Shown: piece after piece, positions 9,393 through 18,100 of the stretch
How the letters are laid out: every line of letters begins with the position of its first letter
Position numbering within the stretch: the stretch's first letter is position 1
Origin: a virus
Length of the DNA stretch: 23,710 nt
IMG/VR virus record: IMGVR_UViG_3300012954_000086
Location: 1 to 23,710 of that record
Reading direction: 5' to 3' (one strand)
Translations under genes and position numbers: made by a program
The notes under the pieces: model-generated
What the model was told of the DNA's origin: nothing
Seen by the model: the letters and a program-made list of their open reading frames with translations, nothing else
Database searches by the model: none

Positions 9393-11101
9393 TGGCAGGA
9401 TACAACGTAATCAAGACACAAAAAGCCCTCCCTATTGGTTCAGTACAACCATGGGGAGGTAATGTTTCTGAGATCCCGAATGGGTGGTTGTTATGTAATG
9501 GAGCGGAACTAGAAGCAGGTGATTATCCATTGTTGGCACGTATTCTACGTGACACATATGGTGGTACTGCTTTTGGTGGTACTTTTCCTAACTATACAGG
9601 AACATTCAGGTTACCACAGACAAATAATAAAGCACTAGCGGATATCTCCACCGCTTACTTTGGTGTTTACGATTCAACGACTGGTCTAATTCCATCAGAA
9701 ATTGATAATTCTGATGCTCTAACAGTTGTAGAAGAATTTTTAGGAGATTCTGTACCTGGATTTGAACCTGGAGACCTCGGTCCTCCTAACGTAGTTAATG
9801 CCAAGACAGATTTAAACTTTACATATACCCCTGATCCTGCTGGAACTATTGTTAGTGTTACCACTACTGGTACTGGACCAGTGGTAGCTACTACAAAGCA
9901 GTATAAGAATGTGGTAGCAACTAATGGAACGAATGCTGATACTGGTGCTGCTGTAACTGGATCTGGTGCTCAATTTACTGTTGTTATTAATACAGACCAG
10001 TCTTACGATATTGTTCCTAAGGTAAAGGGATCTGGATATGAAGTTGGTGATCAACTAACTATTCCTGGATCTACATTTGCTAATGATGGTGGTACTTCCA
10101 CTGCTAACGATATTGGTATTACTATCACTAAGGTTGGCAACTCATACTTTGAAGGTGTGATTACAGGTCAGTCTCTTATTGATGGATTCTCTATTAAAGA
10201 AGTGTTTGTTGTTCCTAGAAAACTAGGAAGAGAACATTTTCCACAGCACTTCCACGAAGGAACATATAGAACAACTAATACTGGTGACTCAGATGGTAAC
10301 CCAGGTAGAGGTGCCTGTGTATTTGCTACACCTGATGTAAACTTTACTGAATTCTACGAAAGAGAACACCCCTGTCCATCTGGTTACTTTGCTCCTTTAG
10401 GACCATTCTGCCCTATCCCAGGTAGAGGTATTTTGGAATGTTCTAATAGTTCTGAAATTAATACTGGATTCTGGATTGGTAACTCCCCAACAGATAACAT
10501 TACATCTCTGGACAACGTACCATTTACTTCTGGTTTTGGTAGATACGCTATCGCTTCAGTTGGTGGCACACTACCTGTTGCTGAACACATTCCATATGGT
10601 ACTGGTAATACAGGTCATGGTGTAGGTAAAACATGGTTTACTGGTGCTGGTTCTCATTGGAACTTGAGAAACCAAACAGGTTCATCAGCTGATGGATCTG
10701 ATTCTAACATGACTGCTCTAAAAAGCACTGGACGATTTGCTCCTGGTTATAGAGTTCCATTCTCAGATAACCAACAGTTGGTAAATGCTCCTAACTTTGA
10801 CCCTGGAACTGGTGGATCTGATAATACTCATGGTATTACAAAGACATTGTTTAACCATGCTGGTATCTCATTCTTGAATGATACTTCCACTGGTGGTGGT
10901 GTCAATGATGTTATCGAAGCACATGATCATGATGGATCATTCAACATTGTTTATGATGGTTCTAACTTAGATGTTTTGGAACAGTTACAGGTCTTGGCAC
11001 AACCTAATGTAACTCCAAATTCTCTCGATGGAGCACTACAGATTACATTTACCACAAGAGTGGCTTCTATTACTATTACCAACCTAATTAGAGCATACTA
11101 A
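9392..11101 (+). CDS. Tail-collar-domain fibre protein (569 aa)
   Basis: I place the start at ATG 9392, sharing one base with the preceding TAA (TAATG); a TTG at 9371 in the same frame would add seven residues inside the upstream gene and is less likely. Residues 14-90 match a phage tail collar domain: LPIGSVQPWGG, then PNGWLLCNG, a D-Y-P-L-L-A strand and FRLPQ. A beta domain with GSGYEVGDQLTIPG follows at about residues 210-225. Two His-x-His motifs, HFH at 286-288 and HDH at 511-513, resemble the metal-coordinating HxH motifs of T4 gp12 and gp37. The protein ends ITNLIRAY, close to the (I)IKAY ending common in collar proteins. Family knowledge suggests a trimeric short-tail-fibre-like adhesin. 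There is no good Shine-Dalgarno, so translation probably couples to the upstream gene. Confidence 0.8.
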   Translation: MAGYNVIKTQKALPIGSVQPWGGNVSEIPNGWLLCNGAELEAGDYPLLARILRDTYGGTAFGGTFPNYTGTFRLPQTNNKALADISTAYFGVYDSTTGLIPSEIDNSDALTVVEEFLGDSVPGFEPGDLGPPNVVNAKTDLNFTYTPDPAGTIVSVTTTGTGPVVATTKQYKNVVATNGTNADTGAAVTGSGAQFTVVINTDQSYDIVPKVKGSGYEVGDQLTIPGSTFANDGGTSTANDIGITITKVGNSYFEGVITGQSLIDGFSIKEVFVVPRKLGREHFPQHFHEGTYRTTNTGDSDGNPGRGACVFATPDVNFTEFYEREHPCPSGYFAPLGPFCPIPGRGILECSNSSEINTGFWIGNSPTDNITSLDNVPFTSGFGRYAIASVGGTLPVAEHIPYGTGNTGHGVGKTWFTGAGSHWNLRNQTGSSADGSDSNMTALKSTGRFAPGYRVPFSDNQQLVNAPNFDPGTGGSDNTHGITKTLFNHAGISFLNDTSTGGGVNDVIEAHDHDGSFNIVYDGSNLDVLEQLQVLAQPNVTPNSLDGALQITFTTRVASITITNLIRAY

Positions 11102-12000
11102 TGGCAACATATTACACTAACGAAAGAGCAAGGTTTGGTGGTGTTACTGGCACCATTCTACCTTACCCTGTCAGAATGTCTGCTGTGAATGTTCCTGATC
11201 AGGGAAACTTTAAAACTCTATTGCCTGCTGGTTTTCTAAGATGTGATGGTTCTATTCTTACTGCCACTGAGTATCCAGTTCTAGCACAAGTATTGGGCAC
11301 TGGACAGAACTCAAAATTTAAAAGACCAGAACAAGAATTAACAAGCAACCAGTTCATTCTACCTGATATTGGATCTAAATATATCCAAGGTGGTAACGCT
11401 TCTGGTACTTATCTAAATGATAGGGTAACCAATGAAAATTCAACTAAACCATATAGAGTTGGATCTGAAGTTAGCGTTGTATCTCTAATTGGAGATACTA
11501 CTACGCTCACATATAGTGGTGAGTTTGAAGTTATTGCTCCTGGCAACATTGAATTTATTGGTAATCCTGCTTTTGGTACTACTACAACTGATAGTAGAAC
11601 ACTAAAAGCATTCTTGTCAGAACAAAACTTCCAAGCACATGGACATGATGCTGATGTTGGAGTCTTTAATTATCTTGGAAACTGGGCGGACTCTTTCTTC
11701 ACAGGTGAAACAACTGGTGCCTCACAGGGTGGTAATGATGGACAGAATGAAGGTTCTAACGAAAGAATTACCATTCAATCTCCAACTGGAGCAGGTGCTG
11801 TTGTAAATCATGCTCACTTGATCGACTTCCCCTCATCTACTGAAGTCGCTGCTAATAATGATTTGAGATATTCTTTTATTAATACTAATGTTGATGCTTT
11901 TGGATTGGAGACTAGTGTAACACTAACCACTAACGATCTTGTAAAACTAGACGAAGCAACACCCCCGTTTATTTTAGTAGAATATCTTATCAAGATTTAA
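11101..12000 (+). CDS. Second tail-collar-domain fibre protein (299 aa)
   Basis: ATG 11101 overlaps the upstream TAA by one base (TAATG). Residues ~18-100 form a collar domain: TGTILPYPVRM, LPAGFLRCDGS, TEYPVLAQVLG and FILPDIGSKYIQGG. After a ~70-residue beta segment come HGH (180-182) and HAH (237-239), the same two-motif pattern as the upstream protein. The end, ILVEYLIKI, is like the terminal strand of other collar proteins. It is about half the size of its neighbour and lacks the inserted beta domain and the long region between the two HxH motifs. Probably a short trimeric fibre or fibre tip in the virion. It is either a paralogue of the upstream gene or an independent member of the collar family; identity outside the collar and HxH regions is low by eye. 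Confidence 0.78.
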   Translation: MATYYTNERARFGGVTGTILPYPVRMSAVNVPDQGNFKTLLPAGFLRCDGSILTATEYPVLAQVLGTGQNSKFKRPEQELTSNQFILPDIGSKYIQGGNASGTYLNDRVTNENSTKPYRVGSEVSVVSLIGDTTTLTYSGEFEVIAPGNIEFIGNPAFGTTTTDSRTLKAFLSEQNFQAHGHDADVGVFNYLGNWADSFFTGETTGASQGGNDGQNEGSNERITIQSPTGAGAVVNHAHLIDFPSSTEVAANNDLRYSFINTNVDAFGLETSVTLTTNDLVKLDEATPPFILVEYLIKI

Positions 12001-12001
12001 A

Positions 12002-13567
12002 ATGCCTAGTAGAAGCGTATCAGGTCCTGGATCTACATCATTTAATATACCTGTAAACGGATTTAACATTCGTGCCACCGTTCGTGGTGCCCGTGGCGGT
12101 AGAGGTGGTGAAGACGCCGAGGCAAACGGCGGCGAGGGCGGTACTGGGATTCAACAAAGTTTTCAGTGGAAGAGTAGCAGAAATTTTATTGCTAGAAACT
12201 TTAGTATAACTGCTGGCGGCAGAGGTGGTAACGGTCAAGACAACCAACCTAACGCTACTGGTGGTTCTGGTGGTGGCGGTGTTGGCAGCGGCGGTCGAGG
12301 CGGTAACGCTGGTGATCCTCCCTACTCTGGCGGTGGAGGAGGCGGCGGCGGTGGTTCCGCTGTCTATGATGGTGGCACCCTAGTTATTGTTATGGGTGGA
12401 TCAGGTGGAGGCGGTGGTGCTTCCGATGACGCTAATGGCGGTGATGGTGGTGTCGCTGGAACCAATGCCTCTGGTGTTGGCAGCGTAAGCAGTGGTTCTG
12501 GTGGTGGCGGTGGAGACCCAGGCGGTACTGACGGCGGCGGTGGCGGCGGAGGAGGCGGTGGTGCCTCTGGTGGCGGCGGTGGTCGTGCTGGTAAAGATAA
12601 AAACTGGGGTGGCGGTGGCGGTGGCGCTGGATCGTCACAATACAAGGCTAGTTACTTGAATGCTGGTGGATCATCTGGTACTACTTCGAGAGATGGTTAT
12701 GTACAAGTTGATTGGGATGAAGCAGTAGCACAGGTTAATAGTTTTACGGCGGTTCCTAAAAACCAGAATAGTAGCAGCGGTACACCAGCATATAATACAC
12801 AATTACAGTGGCAAACTACATATGCTAATAGTGTTTCAATAACAAGTAGTGCTGGAGAATCTTGGAGTTTCAGTGCTAATATGCTTGGATCTACAGGTAG
12901 TTTGAATATTAATAATTTACCACAGTCTTCAGTTCCTGGTAATAGTCCTGCCTCAAGATCATATACATTGGTTGCTAGTAATGGGGCAAATCAAAGATCT
13001 AGAAGTGTTACCGTAAATGCTCGTAATGATAATACTCCGTCAAATAGTTGGACTACTAGTTTCACCAATCAAGAACCTAATACAGTTGTTACTTTAAATA
13101 TAGGAACTATTGGTGGGGTTGATATGGCAACTACTGTTAGCACTACTGGTGCTGGCAACTTCATTGGTAGTGGTGGATCTTTTAGTGGATCTAGAACTTT
13201 CAATAATGGTAATGCAGTACAACTAAGAACTACTACGCTACCATTCAATACAAACACTGCTGGATTGACTGGTAATTTTGGTAATACTAATACCAAAACA
13301 GTAACTATTAGTTACCCTGGTGGATCACAAAATATTACTATAACTACTAGAGCTCCTAGGATTAATGAAGTCTTTGACTATGCTGATAACAAGGATAAAT
13401 ATCCATATGAGGACATTGACCTAATTCCTAACTCACCAACAGAACATCTAGCAACAGCACAGATTAACGTTGATGATATTGAGATTCCTATGGAAATGAA
13501 AGTAAGCAAACCTCAGGCACAAATAAGCATCAACGGTGGTGGTTGGCAGAACGTTAGGAGTACCTGA
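12002..13567 (+). CDS. Glycine-rich-head / Ig-like-tail adhesin-type protein (521 aa)
   Basis: ATG 12002 lies one base after the upstream TAA. Residues ~18-238 are a glycine-rich domain: GGRGGNG and GGGGGGGGG runs surround a buried strand (TLVIVMGG, from residue 126), and it closes with DGYVQVDW (to 238). This plan matches glycine-rich domains that form poly-glycine II helices, as known in the T-even-like adhesin gp38 of phage S16 and in ALK/LTK receptors; the assignment is structural inference. Residues 245-521 are beta-rich, Ig-like and shared with the next gene. The last residues (QISINGGGWQNVRST) look like the first half of an Ig-like repeat seen complete in the 1912-aa protein. Likely an adhesin or fibre-tip component. 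GC content is high in the first 720 bases and low afterwards, so the two halves may have different histories. Confidence 0.75.
   Translation: MPSRSVSGPGSTSFNIPVNGFNIRATVRGARGGRGGEDAEANGGEGGTGIQQSFQWKSSRNFIARNFSITAGGRGGNGQDNQPNATGGSGGGGVGSGGRGGNAGDPPYSGGGGGGGGGSAVYDGGTLVIVMGGSGGGGGASDDANGGDGGVAGTNASGVGSVSSGSGGGGGDPGGTDGGGGGGGGGGASGGGGGRAGKDKNWGGGGGGAGSSQYKASYLNAGGSSGTTSRDGYVQVDWDEAVAQVNSFTAVPKNQNSSSGTPAYNTQLQWQTTYANSVSITSSAGESWSFSANMLGSTGSLNINNLPQSSVPGNSPASRSYTLVASNGANQRSRSVTVNARNDNTPSNSWTTSFTNQEPNTVVTLNIGTIGGVDMATTVSTTGAGNFIGSGGSFSGSRTFNNGNAVQLRTTTLPFNTNTAGLTGNFGNTNTKTVTISYPGGSQNITITTRAPRINEVFDYADNKDKYPYEDIDLIPNSPTEHLATAQINVDDIEIPMEMKVSKPQAQISINGGGWQNVRST
12050..12718 (+). repeat. Glycine-rich (GGN)n tract encoding a probable poly-Gly II domain
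   Basis: The + strand is dominated by GGT/GGC/GGA triplets, densest at 12262-12355, 12407-12421 and 12501-12630. It encodes Gly runs of up to nine residues broken by short Asp, Asn, Ser or Ala segments. The runs mix GGT, GGC and GGA and are not perfect nucleotide repeats. Local GC is far above the flanking sequence. Because of the composition, the minus strand is open in a Pro-rich frame; I do not regard that as a gene. Confidence 0.85.
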
Positions 13568-14784
13568 TGACAAACGATTTTTCTTTTACAAGTAGATCTA
13601 CTGGTGGACCACAACATAATGATCCAGGTTGGTCTAGTTTCATGAACACCTACAATATAGGTGGAACTGAACCAGGAACCTATAACGTTACTAGAACATA
13701 CTCCTGGAGTATTACATTTAACAATTACGGTAGACAAAGGTTTTGGACTGCTGTTGATGACTACGGCGACGTTCGTATCAATGGTGCCTATCAATTTAGT
13801 ATGGGTGGATTCAATGGTCAGTCTGCTAGAACGACACCAGGATATTTCTCACCAGGAACATATACTATTAGTGCTACATCAGTAAACTCTGGTGCTGGTC
13901 CTTATGGTGTGGCATTAGATTGGTTTGGTTATATTCCACCACCGCCACCCACAGTCAGTAGTTTTTATGCTACTCCTAACCCACAGAATAGTTCTTCTGG
14001 TATACCACAATACAGCACTACATTAGTTTATGCTGCTAGTGGAGTTGACATAACTAGTGCCCAGATTGTTAGTAATGCTGGAGAAACTTGGAATGTTGGG
14101 TCTAGTGGTACTTTAAATATTACTAACCTGGCACAATCAAATGGTGATGGAACTACACCACAACAAAGAACATATTCTTTCAGGGCATGTAATGGTGGTG
14201 GTTGTTCTCCATACAGTAATGTAACTGTATCTGCTCGTAATGATAATACTCCATCAAATGGTTGGACCACATCATTTACTAATTTAGATCCTAATACTCA
14301 GGTTACTCTTAGTATAGGTACACTTTCTGGTGTGGATATGCCTACTACAATATCTACAACAGGTGCTGGTAACTTTGTTGGTAACGCTGGATCTTTTACT
14401 GGATCTAAGAACTTTAGTAATGGTCAAGTAGTACAGATAAGAACTACCACGCTGCCATATAATACTAGTATGTCGGGTGTTGGTGAGAATGATCAGTTTG
14501 GTAATACAAATAGCAAAGACGTTCCAATCACTACACCCAGTGGTACTTTCAATGTTACTTTCACAACGAAAGCACCAGTAGTTAATGAGAACTTTAACAT
14601 GGGTGATAATACGAATAAGTATCCATACACAGATATTGACCTCATTGCTAACAGTCCACAAGAGTTTATACTCACTAGTCAGATAGATGCTGATGATATT
14701 GAGTCTCCACAGGAGATCAAAATGGATCAACCTGATGCTCAGGTCAGCATAAATAATGGAGCATGGCAAAACGTAAGAGAAATT
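12734..14784 (+). repeat. Direct repeat: 831-bp module shared by two adjacent genes
   Basis: Copy 1 is 12734-13564 (residues 245-521 of the first protein) and copy 2 is 13954-14784 (residues 130-406 of the second). Both encode 277 residues. Conserved landmarks in the same order: PQNSSSG or NQNSSSG; an AGE-(S/T)-W strand; a 20-base identical stretch at 13019-13038 and 14233-14252 coding for ARNDNTP; SGVDMPTT or GGVDMATT; STTGAGNF; TTTLP(F/Y)NT; DN-x-(D/N)-KYPY; IDLI; DDIE; and a final SIN(G/N)G-x-WQNVR. Nucleotide similarity is high enough to suggest duplication within the phage lineage. The interval covers both copies and the unrelated 389-base head between them. Confidence 0.85.
13556..13560 (+). 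promoter_or_regulatory. Shine-Dalgarno AGGAG for the 406-aa gene
   Basis: AGGAG ends six bases before ATG 13567, which itself overlaps the upstream TGA (TGATG). This is one of the best ribosome sites in the window and fixes the start. Confidence 0.7.
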
Positions 14785-14787
14785 TAA
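13567..14787 (+). CDS. Lectin-like-head / Ig-like-tail protein, paralogue of upstream gene (406 aa)
   Basis: The start is ATG 13567, one base overlapping the upstream TGA, with AGGAG six bases ahead. Residues 1-125 form a compact beta-rich head: Trp and Tyr are frequent, with FWTAVDDYGDVRINGAY and PGTYTISATSVNSG near its end. Such a DDYG/DG turn followed by a GTYxI strand is reminiscent of PA14- or galactose-binding-like sandwiches; I infer a carbohydrate-contacting role with low certainty. A Pro-rich linker (PPPPPT, ~124-129) leads into residues 130-406, which duplicate the C-terminal half of the upstream protein at identical length. It ends with SINNGAWQNVREI, the half-Ig motif. The most economical reading is a shared mounting module carrying two alternative or co-displayed heads in the tail. 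No signal or membrane segments are seen. Confidence 0.75.
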   Translation: MTNDFSFTSRSTGGPQHNDPGWSSFMNTYNIGGTEPGTYNVTRTYSWSITFNNYGRQRFWTAVDDYGDVRINGAYQFSMGGFNGQSARTTPGYFSPGTYTISATSVNSGAGPYGVALDWFGYIPPPPPTVSSFYATPNPQNSSSGIPQYSTTLVYAASGVDITSAQIVSNAGETWNVGSSGTLNITNLAQSNGDGTTPQQRTYSFRACNGGGCSPYSNVTVSARNDNTPSNGWTTSFTNLDPNTQVTLSIGTLSGVDMPTTISTTGAGNFVGNAGSFTGSKNFSNGQVVQIRTTTLPYNTSMSGVGENDQFGNTNSKDVPITTPSGTFNVTFTTKAPVVNENFNMGDNTNKYPYTDIDLIANSPQEFILTSQIDADDIESPQEIKMDQPDAQVSINNGAWQNVREI

Positions 14788-14788
14788 A

Positions 14789-14998
14789 ATGGCAGTTGAA
14801 AGAACAGAAGTTGTAGACGCTATTGAAGTTAGACCTTTGCTCAAGCAAGTAGGTGTTAGAAAGACTGTTACTACAACCGAAGACGGAGAAACTGTATCTG
14901 TAAATTCATACACCCAGTATTTCTCTCAAGACGACGATGTTTCTGGAGAGGACTCTCTATTCCAGAGCATTTCTAATCATTATTGGAGTACATTGTGA
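14789..14998 (+). CDS. Small phage protein with acidic VSGEDS motif (69 aa)
   Basis: ATG 14789 follows the upstream TAA by one base. The protein starts MAVERTEVVDAIEVR and has a Val/Thr-rich middle, a polar segment QDDDVSGEDS at about residues 46-55 and a C-terminal Trp. I recall short proteins with the same plan (ERTEVVDxIEV at the start, D-x-SGED/GQD followed by an aromatic end) near tail genes of other phages, but cannot give a function. It overlaps the next gene by four bases, so the two are probably co-translated. A real gene is supported by the spacing, the coupling and the lack of gaps elsewhere in the operon. Confidence 0.65.
   Translation: MAVERTEVVDAIEVRPLLKQVGVRKTVTTTEDGETVSVNSYTQYFSQDDDVSGEDSLFQSISNHYWSTL
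14985..14988 (+). promoter_or_regulatory. Shine-Dalgarno GGAG deciding a GTG start
   Basis: GGAG lies six bases before GTG 14995. The longer in-frame TTG at 14983 would overlap this site itself, so GTG is the better start. Confidence 0.6.
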
Positions 14999-15171
14999 AA
15001 AAATTTCCCGTAGTAAATAACCTCAACCCAGACGACCCTCACTTTAAGTCGAAGATTTTTGAAGTTGATGGAGATCGAGCACAAGAAATTACGGCAGACA
15101 AACCCATACAAGTAAGAATTAACAACGGTCCTTGGATTGATGTTAGGCAGTCTGACCTAAATAACAAATAG
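14995..15171 (+). CDS. 58-aa stand-alone C-terminal half-Ig module
   Basis: GTG 14995 overlaps the upstream TGA (GTGA) and has GGAG at ideal distance. The protein (58 aa) aligns end to end with the last ~55 residues of the two proteins upstream: KFPVVNNLNPDDPHFKSKI matches their KYPYxDIDLIxNSPxExxxTxQI segment, and PIQVRINNGPWIDVRQ matches their QVSINNGAWQNVRE ending. Nothing precedes this segment, so it is either the remnant of a third copy of the 277-residue module or a genuine free-standing small structural protein. Its good start signals and intact frame argue for a live gene. The next gene begins with what looks like the complementary second half of the repeat. Confidence 0.65.
   Translation: MKKFPVVNNLNPDDPHFKSKIFEVDGDRAQEITADKPIQVRINNGPWIDVRQSDLNNK
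15157..15163 (+). promoter_or_regulatory. Possible T4-type late promoter (CTAAATA)
   Basis: CTAAATA resembles the T4 late -10 (TATAAATA) and the related motif of T4-like cyanophages. It lies at the end of the 58-aa gene, 36 bases before ATG 15200 of the 1912-aa gene, at one of the few intergenic gaps in this operon. The same heptamer also occurs inside genes (for example near 11385), so it is weak evidence alone. Confidence 0.3.
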
Positions 15172-15199
15172 AAATAGCAACGTGATAGAGTAGTAATCC

Positions 15200-18100
15200 A
15201 TGCCATTTAGCAGCACCCCTGTCAACGTTAATCCTGGCGATAAGGTTCAAGTAAGATATCCAACGCCAAGCACTTGGAATACCCAAGTTACTGTTAATGT
15301 GCAAATTGGTACTGGATCTGACCCAGACGGTGTTACTTTTGGTACTAAGATTCCAGACGCTCTACCACAATCATTCTCATTTATTGATCAGCAAGGATTC
15401 GAGAATGCTTTCAACGGCACTAATAGTCCTGGCGCTGTAAGTTTATTCCAGAGAAATACTTTCTATTATTCTCAGGTAATTGATATTTCAGATATTGAGA
15501 TTCCAATTCCTGCTACTATTTCTGCTGTATCTAACGGTCCTAAGAATAGCAATACCAATAATACTACAGCAGCATTTAGAATCTACAGAGGTGGTGCTTT
15601 TGACTCCTGGAGAACATCTATCACTGCCAATGTTGCTAATGGTACTGGTGGTCTACAACCTGGAGATAAAGTTCAACTAAGAGTACAGGTGCCTGACTGG
15701 TATGTTACCAGCACCCTAGTTACTTTTACTGTAGGTGATGAGACATTTGGTACTAATATTGGACAACCATCTACACAATTCTCTAGAACTTGGGGTATTA
15801 CTACTAGACCACAAGATCAAGATATTCTCCAATATCAATTTACTGATAGAGTAGACCAAAAGAGACCCGCCGATGGTGGTGATACCTATTTCTATCAAAA
15901 TGTTCCTATCACTGGTATTGATGGTGATGTTGTACTTAGAGCATCATCTACTGGTGATCTACAAATTTCTGCTGATAATTCTAACTGGTCACAATCTATT
16001 GGTGATCAACTTGTCCTTAATGACACTCTCTACACAAGAATTGTTAATGGACCTAATTACACCCAGAAACGTACAGGTAATCTAAACGTATTTGCTGTAG
16101 GTGGTGATACTTACACTAGAGGTAGTAGTTTCTACGAGAATACTACTGCTGGTACATATGGATCAGGTGGTTATGCTGTAACTCAAAATCTTGGTACAGT
16201 TCAGGATAACTGGCAGTCATGGACTGAAGTAGATAGATATCCAGATCCAGTAGATGCTTCTCCTGTCTTTACATATGGTGTAAAACTTGCTTTAACTGGA
16301 GCACAACCAACTGGTGGTTTTGTCCCTGGTAACACATACAATGTCAGTGGTGGTAATGGCAACAGTATGGTTGTTAAACTGACCACTAATGGTTTCAATG
16401 AACTTGAGATTGTAGATCCTGGTCAAGGATATGATATTGGTAATACTGTTACTATCAGTGCTGGTGGACAAACAGCAACATTGAATCTTCTTGAGTATGA
16501 GAAGGTAGTTGTATCTGAGGATTCTGTACATAACATAGCAGAACCAGATTACATGTACTTTGCTGATATACCTGTTACAGGTCTCGGTACTGAGTATGCT
16601 GCTGGCATCTATAATGACTTAGAAGCACCATTTACTAATCTAGGTAATAACAATCCAACTATTGCTCAAAATACAGTAGCGTCATTGAATGGTCAAGGCG
16701 TTAAGATGGCGGTTAATATCGCTGGTAGTCCTGGATTTATTAGAAAGAATAACAGTGGTAGTTGGGTACAGCAACTTATCATTGAGAATGGTGATGTCAT
16801 CAATCTCAAGATGAAAGCATCTGGTACATTTGGTAATTCTCAGACTGCTTTTGTTAGAATAGAAGGTCCACCTGATGGTAACCCTACCATTGGTAATCCT
16901 ACTGGTGGTCCTGTCTCACCAACATTCACCGAGAAACTATTCTCGATGCAACTGGTTACTAGGAAAGCAAGAACAGTTCCTTATCCATTCCATGCTACTC
17001 CTGTATATCTTTCCGATCCTGGTGTTGAACAGATTGCTGAGGTTAAACTTAGAGGATTAGATGCATCAACAACAGCATCAATTACTGGTGGTGTTGGTAG
17101 TCTTAGTGCTGATGGTGTTAACTGGGGATCATCTGTTACTGTTCTACCCTCAACATATATTTTATATGTTAGACAAAATGCCAGCACAGCATCTGGTGGT
17201 CTAGCACAACTTACATATAGAATTGGTACATCAGCTGATATCCTTGCTGGTGATGCTCTATTCGATACATTCAGGTCATATACTAGACAGTTTAACGTAC
17301 TAGGTGACTTCATCACCCAAACATATTTTGGTGTAGGATTTACTGACTTCACTAACTTCGGACTCCCTGCTTTCGCTGGCGAAGAATTCTTCGTGTCACT
17401 AATTGGTGCTGGTGGTGGATATGGTGGTGCTGATATACCTGCTAGCACTGGTGGTCCTGGTGGATCTGGTAATGTTATGAGATTGAAGGTTCAGATTCCA
17501 GCATCTCAGTGGCCACTAGATAACTTTGGCAACCCAGATTTCACACTAAGAGTTTACCCTGCTGATCAGGGTGAGGATGGTATTGATTACATCCAAGGTG
17601 CTGCTGGTGGTGCTGGTGGTTTTGGATATGCTAATGGTGGTGATGGTGGTAACGCTGGATCTGGAGATCCTTCTGGATCAGGTGGTGGCGGTGGTGGTGC
17701 CTCTGCTATTACACTCACCGATGGCACTTTGATTGCTATGGCTGGTGGTGGAGGCGGCGGTGGTGGCGCTGGTAATGATGCTGCTACACCATTAAGTCTT
17801 CAGTATGGTAACTACAATGGAAATGGTAGTGTTAACACGTCAACAGTTAATATAAACATAGCAGGTGATGATGCTCCTAATAGATCTGGTCAAGGTGGCG
17901 GTCCTGGTGGCGGCGGTGGTGGTTATGATGGCACTGCTGGTACACTAATTAATAGTTACATCGAGAATGGTGTCACTATCAATACCAGTGATCTAGATGC
18001 TACTGGTGGTAATGGTGGTGGTGCTTATTACAACACCACATATTGTACTGTGCTTGGTGGTGGAACTGTAAGTGGTCAAGGTGCTGCTTGTGGTGAAGCT

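Noticed and set aside
11383-11396. CTAAATA-like late promoter inside the 299-aa gene
   Set aside because: It is internal to a coding sequence far from any start; it shows that this short motif occurs by chance in this AT-rich DNA.
12364-12645. Minus-strand Pro-rich open frame
   Set aside because: It is the reverse complement of GGN glycine codons (CCN = Pro), a compositional shadow.
12786-12796. TATAAT-like sequence inside the 521-aa gene
   Set aside because: There is no TG extension, no -35 and no gene start nearby; it probably reflects local AT-richness.
14284-14913. 209-aa minus-strand open frame
   Set aside because: It spans two real + strand genes and their junction, and shows no motif, promoter or ribosome site.
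14983-14994. TTG start at 14983 for the 58-aa gene
   Set aside because: The GGAG ribosome site falls within this extension; GTG 14995 is correctly spaced.
15171-15202. Programmed frameshift joining the 58-aa and 1912-aa genes
   Set aside because: There is no slippery heptamer, and several stops lie between them in the relevant frames; separate starts are simpler.
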